Source of the DNA: Paramacrobiotus metropolitanus
Lineage: Eukaryota; Tardigrada; Eutardigrada; Parachela; Macrobiotidae
Assembly: GCF_019649055.1 (NCBI RefSeq)
Contig: NW_026570232.1
Location: 124,001 to 188,000, forward strand
Length of the DNA stretch: 64,000 nt
Direction of reading: 5' to 3'
Part shown: positions 37,649 through 51,008 of the stretch, in pieces
Numbering within the stretch: the first letter of the stretch is position 1
Layout: each line of letters opens with the position of its first letter
The notes under the pieces: model-generated
What the model was told of the DNA's origin: nothing
Seen by the model: only the letters and a program-made list of their open reading frames with translations
Databases searched by the model: none
Position numbers and translations under genes: made by a program

Positions 37649-40124
37649 ATTTTGCTGTTATCCGTTCGCTTCAGTTTGTAGATGTTGTTGTTTAATTAAT
37701 TGTCATTCCAGTTTCTGATGGTTTTGGGGAAGTTGGGAGAAGTGTATTGAGTATTGGAAATTAAACACATGTGCAAATACATACTTGTATACGCATGCAC
37801 GCATTGTACATAAACATGCACGCATTGTACTTGTGGTACCGGCAGCAAAGAAAAACTATCAGTTTAATACAGTCAGTAAAAATAAAGACAATGGATGCAA
37901 AATTTAAAACAACGGATGAATACAACTTTTACAAGGGCAATCTTTTAAGTCAAGTAAAATTAGCAAGTAAAAGCCAAAAAACTATCATAATTACAGTAAA
38001 ATAATAATAGTTACAAGCTAGAATGCGCAATTGTATAGCTTGGCGTTAACTTTTTCCATTGTACCGGACGATGCGTTTCTTCTATTAACGAATTGCATTT
38101 GGGTCAATGTGTTGAATACTTTTGCCATTTAAATTGCAAAAAAACTGTTAACATATTTCTAGTTGAGAAAGTCTGCACATGGGTTCCCAATTGTGGTCAA
38201 TACTGATGATGTAAATTTCGAAAAAGATTGTAAGTGGTGCGCATTTCCCCTTATATTACTTAACGAACACTAAATACTGTGTCATTTAATTATATAGTTT
38301 TCCCTATGACAAATATAAGTGTTCACTCCCATTCGCAATAGAGTCTTTCGGGATCTATTAATATGTTTTGCTGCGAACTACAAATGTTTGTTGGGACATT
38401 TCTTGTCCCAACAACCTCTGACCTTGTTTATTTTTACGCATATTTGTGGCGCACAGCCTAACAAATCAAGTACAGAACGTCAATTCAGGCTGCGTTTTCA
38501 CTGATCAGGTAAAGCGAAGCCGCGAAGGTACTCGTATAACTGATCCAAAAGTTACCTGTCCGGTAGGTCATGACCTTTACCGCAAAATGAACTACCGGAG
38601 GTTTACGAATGCGAACTCCGGTTCGGATATTGCATTCTAGTCGACATCTTGTAATGTACGTAATATGATGCATTACAAGCAGTGGTTTAAGTTGGATTTT
38701 CAATGCTTCTCCGTTTCATGTTTTTTTTATGAAATCGGGCAAGTGCCACAATGAAATTCCGCGTAAATAAACTTGCGTTATTGCTGATATCGTACACTGC
38801 ATCCTACCCCCGTTATAACTTGAAATTTACTGCTATTTTGGCAGCCCTGTACAACCTGATGTTGAGGATATAATTATACGAGTACACACATAAATTCCTT
38901 AATTTTTTGGTTTTAAAACTGTACAATTCACATCATGTCCAATGTTATAACTGTGCTCTGTACATGGGAAATATTGTATTTCTGGATTACAACATATGTT
39001 TTCCATGTCGTCTTCGGCATGTGAAGTACTCATTTGTCAACACATAAAGATAGCTAAGGACCAAAACCGGGTGAAAGAGGTTTTTTTAGGCAGCGGTGAT
39101 CTATCCAAATGCTACCGGGAAACGCGATATGTGTTATGGGTACAAATACCGTACAATCCCCGAGCAGGATAGCATTGAAGAAGTGTTTTTGTTATAAATC
39201 TCGTTCTTAGTACTCACAAGTCAGTTTGTACTTTCATGTGATACTTATTAAAGGTTAACCAAGCCTTCAAAAAAAGGACTAACACATTTAGAGAGAAAGC
39301 TTCTAAAATTAAAAATGAGGAGCGTAAGAAGAGCAAAAATGCTGGAAGCGTTCGTATATGACATTCGTCCTATATTAATTTGATAATGAGGAATGCACAA
39401 TAATATCATAGGTTTCGGCCTGGATGATACCGTTTAAAAGCGTTTAGTTGGCAAAAGCAAGTGAAACAGTGCTACCTTCTTTGGAAACCGCTAGCGCACT
39501 CAACTTTACATAGTCACACTTAACGCTTTCTGGCAGCGGAAATGTGTTGGGACAAATTAAGCTGTGTGTCGTGAAGTGCACCATGCGCATCCGTTTGTCT
39601 TCTAGAATTACTTACATTCTGCCATATTTATAAGTCGTGCGTCTGCGTCAGACATTAATATTATTCATCAAGGCAAGCACGTGCTTTTAATTAAACTTTA
39701 ACCATTTTGACTGCCCACGTCTACTGCATCTTCAGAATGGCTTAAACTCAACGATATAAGGGAACAACATTTTTTTCATATACATTGACAGTTAAAACAT
39801 TAAATTGTAATAACAATCTGGAAAACTTCATTTCCGGAAGAAACCATTAAACGGGCAAATCTATCGAAACACAGTAAAACTTCACAACCGAGTCAGCACA
39901 GCTAAAAAATCTGGAAGTTATTAGATCAAGTCTGCATTGCGAAAAGGCACGGATTAGCGGCTAATATACATCCACATCCACGAGAATACCGGTGCGATCT
40001 GAGCAAAATTGCTACTAGCGACCTAAAAACGCGGCCAACCCTTCAATTTTAATTGTACAAAAAGCACAGGGGGAGCGCGTTCCTTTGCAGAGAATTTCTG
40101 TGGAAGAAAATTAAACACTGCGCA
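37649..40124. other. AT-rich spacer upstream of the MCT gene 3' end
   Basis: About 2.5 kb contains only short open frames with no recognisable domain. The only structured element I found is the hairpin at 38388-38414. Confidence 0.55.
38388..38414. repeat. Perfect 11-bp hairpin
   Basis: ttgttgggaca (38388-38398) is perfectly complementary to tgtcccaacaa (38404-38414) across a 5-nt loop. It lies in gene-free sequence, with no neighbouring gene end to make it a processing signal. Confidence 0.5.
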
Positions 40125-43100
40125 TCACACCGGTTCTGCGTTGGTACTGATTGCTCTAGAAGAACCATTGACGCTGGACTTGGACCTGGCGAATTCGCAT
40201 CGCTTGAGCCGGTTTGGCAGCAAGAAAATCAGGCTGGCAACTAATGAGGCAAGAATCCAGGCGGCACCGGCGAAATAAAACGGCACACTGGAAGTCGTTT
40301 TTCCCTCAACGGTACCTATGACGGAAATGCGCTAGTCAAGAGCCAGGCAAACACGGTTTTAAAATAGTATTGCTGACATACAGCCGTTGCTGCATAAGTA
40401 ATAGTGACTTCGTACGATAGCAGTCGGCGATGTACTAGTAAGTTAGATGCAACTCGCCAACCAATTTCATCAGAAATTCTAATTTCGGTAAGCTAAAGTT
40501 TGTTGATATCTGACAAAGTGTATTTAGTTATAAAGTAATGTAAGAAATAGGTAGTAAGTACGTTTAATAAGTAATAAATAAGTTTTATAACGGTTTTTCT
40601 TTGCAGTTGCAATTTACTTGCGTTTGAAAAAATGCATGAAATGCATGCCGTTCATGCTGCAACGTTGGTATTCGTCACATTTAGAAATGCTCGTTTGTAA
40701 TTATTATAATCTGAAAAGCCTGCGTAACGCCTAAGAAGTAGCTGTCAACTATTGAACAGTTTAGCACCACGAACACAACAGATGACCAAAATACAACTCT
40801 TCATACATGGGACGCAACATACGCACCATGCAAAGGTGGTCCAATCATGCTGGCAATTCCGGCAAGTAGTTGTGTCTGTCCGAACGCGATCGGAAGCTGC
40901 TCCAGACCCATCCGGCTCGAGAGAATGATCGACATGAGCGAAATGTAAGGAGCTAAAGGACACTTCAATTAAACAGCCTGCTGTGTTAAGTAGCGCCCAT
41001 TCATTTCCGTCCGTATACTAACCAATAAAAAATCCATAGACTACTCCGTTAATCAATAGACCGGTGAATGAGGTGCACATCGGGACCAAGGCCAAGGTCA
41101 CGCCGCTGGCGAAGATACACAGGTTATGGATTTTCAGTGCATCGAACCGCGGTCGATCGGCCAGTGCGCCGAAGAATATGCGGCCGATTATGCCGGCGCC
41201 ACAAATGGCCGTAATGACGGTGGCCGCGGTGTCCTTATCAATGGGGAATTTTTCAATGGCGAAAGACGGCAGGAAGAATGACGGCGTGAGAAACGCAATC
41301 GACCCGATAAAGCTGGCGCAGCTGTAGATGAGAAACGTCGGTACGCGGTAGATGTGGAAGTTGATCATGTCGGCCAGCGCCTGCCGGATCAGCGGCGGCA
41401 AGCAACCTTGATCATCCTCACCGGAAGTCGCCTTGGTGATCTGCAAGGCTGGGAGGGTCTTATGTTGCGGATTGCGCATCAGCGCCGCCGCAATACAGCA
41501 CTGCAGCGCCGTCCCAGCTAAAAATAACATGGACCCTTGCCAGCCATAGTAATCCAGTAACAACTGGACAAAATTCGGGAATACCATGCCGCCGACACTT
41601 GATCCGCACACGGCGATGCCCACTGCCAGTGCGCTCTGGTCTTGAAAGTATGAGCACACGCACATAATCGATGGGGAATAAATAAACCCGAAACCGATCC
41701 CTGCAAAAATGACCGTGTAAATATCAGCAGATGTGCTTTACATGCTCAGTTTAAATCCGCATTCCACCGCGTCTCTTATTTGCAATTTATTAAATTAAAG
41801 GGTTAGAATTTTCTTCCTACTCCAAACGGTTTGCGACAACTGACGTGGATTAGTTAACGCCAATGGCCAAAAAGTTATACGGCTTTCTTCCCATTGTGAA
41901 ACCCGCGCAAGCAGTATTTTTAAATTATATACATACTTGTATCATACGGTATATAACATGATTAACTGAATAATATGTTCATACTTTTAATAATAACTGG
42001 TCAAAATGTTTGTGGCGGTATTTTAAATCAACTTTAAACATATGGAAAAAGAGTAACTTTACTGTACAGTAAGCGACTTGTAACCTACAACAAGAAATTA
42101 CCGACAGAAAACATGGGTTTCGTGCTAATTGCTGATTTTAATGGGGAACATGTTTACACCGCACGACAATCCATTGTGCAAAAAGACCGTATGACTATGT
42201 TCTATTCATCCCACGTGCTTTATCCTTAATTTGGCATGATTAACGACAGCCTTCGGCTTCTGAACTAAATTTTTCATCATTTAAACGACGGACTGTGTCG
42301 CTAACCGTATTCGACTACCGTAAAAACACGACGGCGCTCGTGCCAAGATGCATTCAAGCGTTTATCCCGCCTATTTGCGTCACATTCACGGTCACGTCGA
42401 ATCCTTGTAGGCTCAAATTTGCATTTAATGACTAAAGGAAATAGCTCGAGCCGGGAGTCTACTCGTTTACGTTCCATATCGTAATTACTTTGATTTTTTC
42501 GATCCAATAAACACTGGATATCGCCGTGCCGGGCCCGACAAACTTAATCCATCTAATGCAAAAGGAGACTATAATTTCACACTGCACTATCTGGGTGTGA
42601 TCGATCCACCCGTCCGTTCAGGAAAAACTAATAGAGAAACAGTAGCAGCCGGCACAATCGAATTTACCAAACTGGCATCCTAAATTCGTCATCCAAGTGT
42701 AATCGTATAGCGCAGACTGAAGTTCGTGGTTAGCGATCTATCACCGCCATCAAAAATTTAACTTTGAAGAATCTGCGCCGAATTACGTCTCAATCTCACA
42801 ATGCGACGTAATCTGTCAATTATCTCACGGTGAAAACGCAGCCGCTTTGTGACGGTTACAGTGATTACGCTACTTTTGCCTTTACAGGGAGGGGACGTTT
42901 ATTTCCGCTGCAAAGTAAGACCGATAATTGCGACCACCGCAGCGATCAATAACTATTGGCGCAATGCCGGTTGGGAAATCAAGTTGCCGGAAGTTCTCGG
43001 CTTGCTAAACACACCGCTTAAGCACCGTTGCATAAAAGCAATAAATTATCGATAAATTTTTTTATCTACGAATTACTCAAACGTTTTAAAATCGCTTTGT

Positions 43101-45294
43101 AATCAGACTGATCCAAAGCGATTAAATTTTTTTATGTAAAACTTAAAATTACAGTAATTGTCAGTTTATCACTGATGTAGAAATGCCCGTGAAACGTCGG
43201 GCGGACAAATGCATCTGACCGTTTTAGAAAACAAACAAAAAAGTGCTACGGTTGCAACAAACTCTGTCTGAGCCGGGAAACCTTTCGCGACGTCCCTTAA
43301 TGCCAAAACAAACGCACACGGCTTTCAGCATGCTTACCACCGATAATTCCAAACGTTAGGAAGAGAACGTAGACATTGGTAACGAAAAAGCTAGCGCCGA
43401 ATCCACAGGCTGCCGTCACTGCACCGCAGGCTATGACAATACGATAACCAAATGTGTCCGCTAATCCACAAGCAATGGGTCCTAAATATTATCGATAAAC
43501 AATTTGAGAGCAAAATAATTACACACACGTATTCGAAAGAGCGCTGTCGAAATCAATTACAATCATAATGGCGTACCCATAAACAAGTAAACCCCAACTA
43601 ATAGACTCCCAATCCATGATGTTATGGATTCCGGCTCGACGAACAAATCGTTAAATTCAATCAGATAAATGCCGAACGAATTAGCCACACCGTCCACCAC
43701 GAAGGAGCACAGGAACGCCGCGCCGACAATCACCCAACCGTAGCCACCTTCCGGAGCAATGGTCAACGCGGGTGACGGTGAATACGGCGGCTTGGATTCC
43801 CCATCCAAATCTGTACGAGGAGTAAAAACAGCTGATTATTCATCGCCTTTCACCTTAACAATAATACTACTTTGGGTAGATCTTTTGAATCAGAGTATTC
43901 AGTAATCAGTATCTGAGATTTCATATAGTTACTGGATTTTTAGACTTCGACATATTTTGGAAAGATAATTAATTCGAAACTCTTTTGACACTGACATTAC
44001 GGTGCCAAATTTTTTTTGACTCATGTAAGCAAAGGAGATAACACGAGGGAATGTTTAATCTGATGACTATTTCCGGATCATCTCCAAAATTTACCTGCTT
44101 CTATTTTTGCTTACAAATGATAGCTCTTCACTTGTCAGTGCAGCTGAATTTGCGCTTGATGTCTCGAGAAAATCAAGTGCAAGACTTCTGATGCTTTTAC
44201 TGCAGTTGTAGCATGGAAATGCTGCATCTGTAGCATCTACTGAGTAGGATTATAGTAACATTACTATAATTCCTGTATTATTGACTAATTCATTATATTA
44301 ACTTGTAAGTGCTATCTTTTTCTCTGGTTGCACTTATATCAATCAAGCAAATACGACTTATATAAACAGACCGGACTGGTCCATTGAATACCGCAATGAG
44401 CGGACATTTATTGTGCAGCGCTGATTTATTATTATTAACTGCTACGACTTTTACTAACCGCAAGATGAGAATATGTATAAATATACATATATTTTACAGT
44501 TAATACTTATTATCATAATACATTAATACTTATTATAAGAAATCCATGCACTCAAGTAAATAGTTTTAGTTTAAATATGGACGCTTTGGCTAAACTTTAT
44601 ACCATTGCAATACATAAATGAAAAGCGGACCTCATTGTCCGTTCCATAAAGTATTTCTGGAATTCGAAGATCACGCTGATGGAAATTCATGGTAAAAGTA
44701 TTTGTATTTATTACCGAGTACCCATCGGCCATCGGTAATTAAAATTAAAGAACCGATAGATCGTCACCGTTTTGTGTTTTTTTTAAGGGAATGACGAGAA
44801 AAAAGAAATTAGAAGTGATATCTGATACATACATTAATAACTGGCGCCTCTTACGATTTCTTTCTCGTAAGATGATTTAACTGGGCAGTTGAAAGAATTA
44901 AAGTGCACACTGCACAGTGCAGTATTTGCTTGTTAAATCCGTTCTATCTGGGGTTTGGAAATCGAGATACAACGAAGCTAACCGAAAGGAAATGTCATGT
45001 TGCAAAAAAAACGTTTACAAAACTCCGTTATAAAACCATATAAACCATAATTATTACGATTGATTTGTGTAAATACAAATTAATTCCATTTTTTGCAACG
45101 TAGCGCTGTGTACCTGATAGTGCATTTGAACTGGGAACTTTGAGAGTCTGGCGTTCGGAAGGTAAGAGATCGCGCAGGTTATCATCATGCCGGCAGCTTG
45201 TGTTCGTCCCGAGCTTAGCTTTTTCTATCTGCTTATCCGGTGATCCGTTTACTGAGTTTAAATGACCATTAAGCTTTAAGTTTTTCAATGGCAT
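40125..45294 (-). CDS. SLC16-family monocarboxylate transporter
   Basis: Six exons: 45294-45114, 43810-43577, 43481-43338, 41700-41023, 40952-40827 and 40315-40125. They give 517 residues with every junction in phase. A 60-residue polar cytosolic N-terminus precedes the SLC16 signature at the first membrane segment (APEGGYGWVIV). Further family landmarks are GPIACGLADTFGYR, FGIIGGIGFGFIYSPSI, GSSVGGMVFP, YGWQGSMLFLAG, a charged central loop and the second half ending in FYFAGAAWILASL. This is the 12-helix major facilitator layout, with a short Ser-rich cytosolic tail. Known members move lactate, pyruvate, ketone bodies or, in other subgroups, aromatic amino acids or thyroid hormone. The substrate cannot be told from sequence. 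The ATG at 45294 is the first in the exon's open frame. Introns of 1.3-1.6 kb (43811-45113 and 41701-43337) show nothing recognisable. Confidence 0.95.
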
Positions 45295-46057
45295 ATTGTC
45301 CAGGGATCGCGCACAACATAATAGGAAGAATATTCGTTGATAACGCACACGCGCTGTATTGATCCTCGTGCTGTTTATAGTTTTAGACCCGAAGAATCAT
45401 GCGTCCTCAGTGTTACACAGTCAAGACAACATTCTTAAGTTAAAAGAATTTCGTAATAATATTAGGCGAATCAGTGCGAAGGAAAACCACTAAGTTAAAA
45501 CCCGTTGGTGAAGAATACTGAAGATGTGACTGTCTGCATCTGGTAACAGTAATACAAATAACACACCCTCTCCTTTAATTGTATAGCAATACAAAAACTG
45601 ATTGGTATGCTTCGTACAAACAAAGGGAAACAGCAAGAGCAGCGAACAATGGAAACACAGGAAACCAAACTACACGTAGCGCCAGCAGAATCTTAAGCTC
45701 TATAAGCCCTTCTGAAGATGAAGATGATCTGGCCCATTCTCGATCGGCAGATATGGCGAAAAAGTGCATACAAAAGCTAACTAACTGGAAGTCCTATGCG
45801 AGCACTAGCGAAGACTGAGAGAAAGTGTTAAGCCGGCAGCGCTTCCACGATACCGAAAAAGCAAACATGGGTAGAACTTCCTGTCGCCAGACACAAGCTG
45901 GGGAAGCTGATGGCTTACGCAACAGCTTAAAAGCGTTTCTCCCGGTTTAGCGTTTCTGAGTTTCTCCCGGGTTGGCAACAGACATACTGCAGTACGTGTG
46001 CGCCGACATGTACAGGCCGACAGCACCACTTCATGTGACCGGTCGTCAGCATATTAA

Positions 46058-46132
46058 AGTACGGTACTGTACGGTTCCTGCTACAGTGCGGGAAGTACGG
46101 TACAGTTCTGCCTTTATACGGTACGTACTGTA
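46058..46132. repeat. GTAC-rich tract, second copy
   Basis: Words such as agtacggtactgtacgg, aagtacggtacag and acggtacgtactgta follow one another, giving many overlapping palindromes. Composition and word set resemble the tract at 14075-14149. Confidence 0.5.
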
Positions 46133-46630
46133 AATGCAAAAAGATTTCAATCTCCCACTGTCACATCATATCCGATTGTAACTGTACGGATTCTGGGGAT
46201 GACGGCGACGGATGACGCACGCGCGCAACACTGGCGTATTAAACAAATACAATTGTACAGTACAGTATGCACTTGTCGTACTCGTACATACAATACTTAC
46301 TTACTCATTATTTCGTTCGGCTTGCGCTTTATTGCGGTATAATCACACGACAAAATTGATTACTTCAAATCTGACAAAGAAACATGTTAACAGATAATTT
46401 ATATTAAATAATATGTTAATAAGTACAGTAAGTACTGTAAAGTGTAAACTATTGTAAGTACTTATCAAGGCTTCCACAATAATCATCTTTTACAAAAATA
46501 ATTGTCTTAATGGTGTTAAAGGAAAGTTTTGCCAATATCTGATGTAAACAATTTTTATACGAAGTTGAAACTCATTGTACATAGATAATTATATTATGTA
46601 AATAATATTTATAATATAAAATTTAATCAT

Positions 46631-46679
46631 AAGTCGCACTACTTAAATAATATTTTTACTATTATAAGTAGTACGACTT
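46631..46679. repeat. 15-bp inverted repeat with an AT-rich loop
   Basis: aagtcgcactactta (46631-46645) pairs with taagtagtacgactt (46665-46679) with one mismatch across a 19-nt AT-only loop. It is intergenic. It could be a small palindromic element or part of the promoter region. Confidence 0.45.
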
Positions 46680-47047
46680 TAATACGAGTAAAGTAAGTAC
46701 AGTACTAATACTCGAACCGTATTGTACGCAGTGCAGGTATGTATAAAGAAGTATTAAAAACAAAACTCAATTTTACAGGCGGGCGTGGAGACTGGACCCG
46801 ATGGTGAGCCGCTGCCGACCACGTGCACAATTTTTCGTTCTTCGGCCATGTGAGACCGAACTTTCTGCTTTTCACGTGTATAACTGCGGTGTCCGGATAG
46901 ATGTGTTTCCAGTTGAGGTAGCGCAGCATTCCCGGTTTGGATTTTTAATTTTCATCTGCATCTTTTTGTGGAATTGTTGTTCCCGTTGACATTGTCGGTT
47001 CCCGTTGTCCTTGGTTCATTTTGTCAGACAGGTGTCTATCCCCGAAA

Positions 47048-50025
47048 ATGTCTAATGGAAGAGCTCGATTTGGTCCACTGGTATGAACTCTGGCAAAAGC
47101 GCAACAGGCATGACCTTTTTACGTTTTTCCTTGCAGTGCGTTGTTTCGCATTTGCAGGCACCTAGCATGGACAATGATCTGCAGCAAAATGGAGACCAGT
47201 TTCCTAACGGGTTTTTTGGCTCACTGAATCCTCTTCCATCAAAATTGGCGCGTGCCACAACCTTCACATCCGTGGATAAAAAGCAACGACCACCAAATGT
47301 GCGCTTTCGTGGCAATGCTACCGTGGAGGATTCGGAAAACATTTCCCCACTGTCACATGCAGATTGCTATGGCAATGGTCAGTCTGAGGATGTTCCCTTC
47401 GTTCTTATGGTAAGTGCCATCTTGCTGGACGTACAGGGAAGTTCGTTCAGCTGATAACTTTGGGGTCAATGACTTAGTTTGTCTTCGCAGTTTTGATCTT
47501 TTGCGTAAAATGTGAAATTTGTATAGTTCAAAGCGAAAGTAAACTTGCTGCGGACTTATAATAATTTACACGGTAATACTTATCTTTCAGGCACCACCAC
47601 CGGTTGGGCATTTTCGCTTCGGGAGGCAGAGAAACAAGGAGGAATATGGTCAGCAGAATGGAAACTCTCAGGTCCACGGCGCCACGGTTCTGGAAGGATC
47701 TCAGACTTCATATGCTCTGAAGAATGGCAGTGACGCTACGATTCATTCAGCTCTCGGCCAAAAAGAGTTCGTACTTTTTGAAAAGCGATTCTTTAAGCGC
47801 AGTCTTCATCTTGAGGTTTCAACAATTTTACGGTTACATTTTGCTTATACAATTGTTATTATTATTAAGTTTTTGGTATTTATTACTTAACTTCCGTGGA
47901 TTTTCATGTGCTGTAAGTATACATTGCGGTTTATAGTTTATTGCATTGAAATATCTGCAGTTTCGCTCCATCAGTTGCAACCCACAATTCAACCTTGCAA
48001 GCTCGTTTGAGTGACCTGCTGCCACCACCATTACCTAATGCCGACCCAGCAGTCGAACCATTTTCTCCGGCGTATTACAGCAAAGGGAAGAGAGCGTGGT
48101 ATGCTTACTTAACAGTATTTTTCTCCGACAGGTCATCACTTGCATTTTCTGGAAGTCATGCCGATTTTGCTCTGATCGGTTTTGTTCTAACGTAGCTTTT
48201 GGAAGAAAATAAATTATGCAACCGTCCAACGTGGTGTTTTTTCTCAGGATCATTGAAATTCGTGCACTGAAAAACAAGATCGAAAAGATAAAGTGAGTAG
48301 TTTTAGTATTTGTCCTTCTAAATGTCCTCTTGCATCATCGCTTTGTAAAAAATGAAGATCTTTTTCCACAGAATACCCCTTTCCCAGCAGGAGTTCGAGG
48401 CAAAACTAACTTGGGTGGAAAAAGTGAATTCCATGTGGTTCTGGCTCGCTCAACCTGGTCGTCTGGATGAATTGACGTGTGTAATGAAGGAGTTCAGCCA
48501 CCTCGTTCAAGATTACAAAACCAGTGAACCATTAAAACCGCTACGGTATGGTCTGGTAGATTGACAGTTTTGCGCACTCCGAAGTGGGTTGCATAGGTTG
48601 CCTTTAGAACGTCGTGAGGTTTACCATTATTAATTGTTGCTGTTGCTCAAGATTTCCTTGTTTAGTGAGGCGAAGGACAGAACCGTGGTGCTGGCTCCAT
48701 ACGGTGATTGCTATTACCGGGCTGTGGTCGTGGGCAAATATCCAGACAATGACGCAATGGTTTTTTTCCCTGATTACGGCAATCGACAGGTAAAGATACA
48801 TATGAAAATGTATTTACTACAGCTCTACGATGTATCTTACAAATGCGCTTGGATCTGCTTTTCAGAAACTGTCGTGCGGTGTGCTTTTAGCGGTACCAGA
48901 TGAAATGGCTGAGGCGCTTGCTTTTCCCATGGTTGCGACTCGATGCAAGCCAGTGGACATCGACTTTGGGTATCAGTTTAAAACGTCCAAAAGTCAGGAA
49001 GACGTTAGTAATACACTGGCGGAAGTTATGGAGAAGTCTCGTTTCTCTGGAGCCGTGCTGAATGTTTCGACTCACTTGTGCGAAGTGAACGTGTCGATGG
49101 TGCCCTTGTATTGTGATTTGAGCAAATTCCTGCTGGCCCATGGAACTAATTTAGCGAAAAAGTAAACACTAAGCATATGAAAAACATCTTTATTGTCAGG
49201 ATTGACTGTTATACATATGTGATTACAGTAAGTACTTAAATGTCAGGATACACGCAGTATTTCGGTTGTGTTGCAGACACCTTCCTCATCGCACAGGCCT
49301 TGAAAACAATGGCATGTTGGTTCGGATTGCAGTCGTATCGTCGGCTTCTGAGATATTCTGCTTGGTAGACTCGTCCAATACTACGAAATTTCATTTATCA
49401 GGCGTCGAGAAGGATCTTTACGACTACATGAGTCGCTGTCCTGCAGAAGTTACAGTGTAAGTTCCATTTAAATTTGCCTAAACGAACTGGAACTGTATTT
49501 ATCAAGTCGACAAATAATATTAAAACCGTGACTATTTATTCGAGCCGTATTTAATACGGTTAAAACGACTGTTTTAGGCCGCAGGTTGGTGATCTGGTTT
49601 GCGTCGCCTTGAATGGTGGAAATCGTGCGGGCCGGGGACGTGTGGTAGAGTATTCGGGTTCGGACGGGATGGTTAGTCTGGTACTGCTGGATTATGGCTC
49701 TACGCGAGTGTTCAAAGTATCACATGATCGTGTGCGTTCCTTACGACGTAAAGATCTGGATATGCCGCCATGGGCTCTGCGGTGCATTATTGATGGGATT
49801 GCAAGTGAATCTCGTTCAGCGGAGCATACCAAACGCATTGATGCATTAGCCTCTGAGATACTGAAGGTCAAGCATGATTACTGGATGCACTTTTTGGACT
49901 ACAGTGTAGGCGAAGGTAAAGGAGATGAATATGCCAGAGTATCGATCACGATTATGGAGAACGGGAAGGAACGAGACTATCGGGATGTTCTGCTTGAACG
50001 CATGGACATTAAACAACAAAAGTAA
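47048..50025 (+). CDS. Multi-Tudor-domain protein, probably a germline RNP/piRNA factor
   Basis: Ten exons: 47048-47080, 47137-47409, 47591-47766, 47961-48098, 48248-48292, 48372-48545, 48666-48789, 48866-49161, 49277-49456 and 49578-50025. They give 628 residues, all in phase. The N-terminal third is polar and low-complexity, with RG and Pro patches. An extended Tudor unit follows: a lead-in with VNSMWFWLAQ, a Tudor core with APYGDCYYRA and FFPDYGNRQ (about 280-321), then an OB-like region. A degenerate second unit (about 420-480) has lost most core aromatics. A third (about 481-545) has GDLVCVALNG and LLDYGSTRVF. Known Tudor proteins bind dimethyl-arginine on PIWI proteins in nuage. Which TDRD orthologue this is cannot be told. 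The junction after 47766 uses an atypical GTTCGT donor. An acceptor-like AG lies 20 nt (or 16 nt) before the ATG. Confidence 0.88.
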
Positions 50026-51008
50026 CTATGAGAACGTTAAGTTCACGGATGCCGGTGTTTTCAAGTAATTTTCTGGAGGATGTTTTTAGCTTCTCACTTT
50101 TTTTAGCGCTGCATTGGAATGATTTTTAACGGGCAGCCATGGGTTTATTTAATATTTGATCGCGCTTTTTATGCGCTTGTCGTACCGTTTTTATCGTTTA
50201 AATAAGTACGTTTTCGGGTCTCTTCTCAGTGCCCATGTGTAGAATGCATGTTCTGGATTTGTGAGAGTAATGAATAAAGCACAGAAGATACAACTGAGGG
50301 TTGAATTAAAATGCAAGAACAAAATCATCGAATCCTGAAGTGAGAACATCGATCGATGGTATTAATTAATTATCACCCGTAAGAATGACCATAGCACTTA
50401 CTGCAGTTTTCTGGAAACAGAAGCTACTGGTGCTCCGTGGGGCATATTAGGTATGTACAAATATTATATCTATACAGGGCATACTAGTATGTATGTAAGT
50501 ATTATATTTTTTTGTATTGCTGTTGCTACTATAGAAACCACAGTGAGATTGGAAAGTTTCCAAACCTTGTCACAACGGTTCTAAAGTACGCAGCGCGTAG
50601 TCTTAAAAAATTGCAAAAAATTGGAAAAACGTGTGTACAGGTAATGTGTATAAAAGGCTTGCAAACAGGAGAACGGGATTATGTAGAATTGGGTGGGTAC
50701 AATACAGAAGTACATAATGCAATTATGCAAGCAATAATTTTGACACCGGTCTAGGTGCATGATGCATTGCTATCAATTTGCCACGATTAAAAACAATTAT
50801 ATGTAAACACTTATAGTTCTACATGTATTTACGTATAATTATAAATATTGTACAAATGTCCTACTGTCACCTTTATGCCAAATAGACGGATTTCTGGTTA
50901 TAGGGATACAGTGGGATCAAGCTGCTGAATTGTGTTTTTTGGGTCTACGCTTACGGGCCGAATGTGTTTCACCGTCAAACTGATAATAAGAGTTAAAAAT
51001 TACTACAA
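50026..51008. other. Spacer between the Tudor gene and the intronless gene
   Basis: It contains an AATAAA at 50273-50278, about 250 nt after the Tudor stop and its likely poly(A) signal. The open frame at 50512-50754 has no recognisable domain. The promoter of the gene at 51009 should lie here. Confidence 0.5.
50273..50278 (+). terminator. Poly(A) signal of the Tudor gene
   Basis: A canonical AATAAA lies 248 nt after the Tudor stop codon, with no other gene between. Confidence 0.5.

Larger units (their letters stand above)
45295..47047. other. Shared upstream region of the divergent MCT and Tudor genes
   Basis: This 1.75-kb, very AT-rich spacer separates two divergent genes, so it should hold both promoters. 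It contains the GTAC-rich tract (46058-46132), short agtaagtactgta words near 46425-46440, and the inverted repeat at 46631-46679. I see no gene. Confidence 0.55.

Noticed and set aside
45294-45348. Longer N-terminus for the monocarboxylate transporter
   Set aside because: The extension begins at a GTG codon. The first ATG in frame is at 45294.
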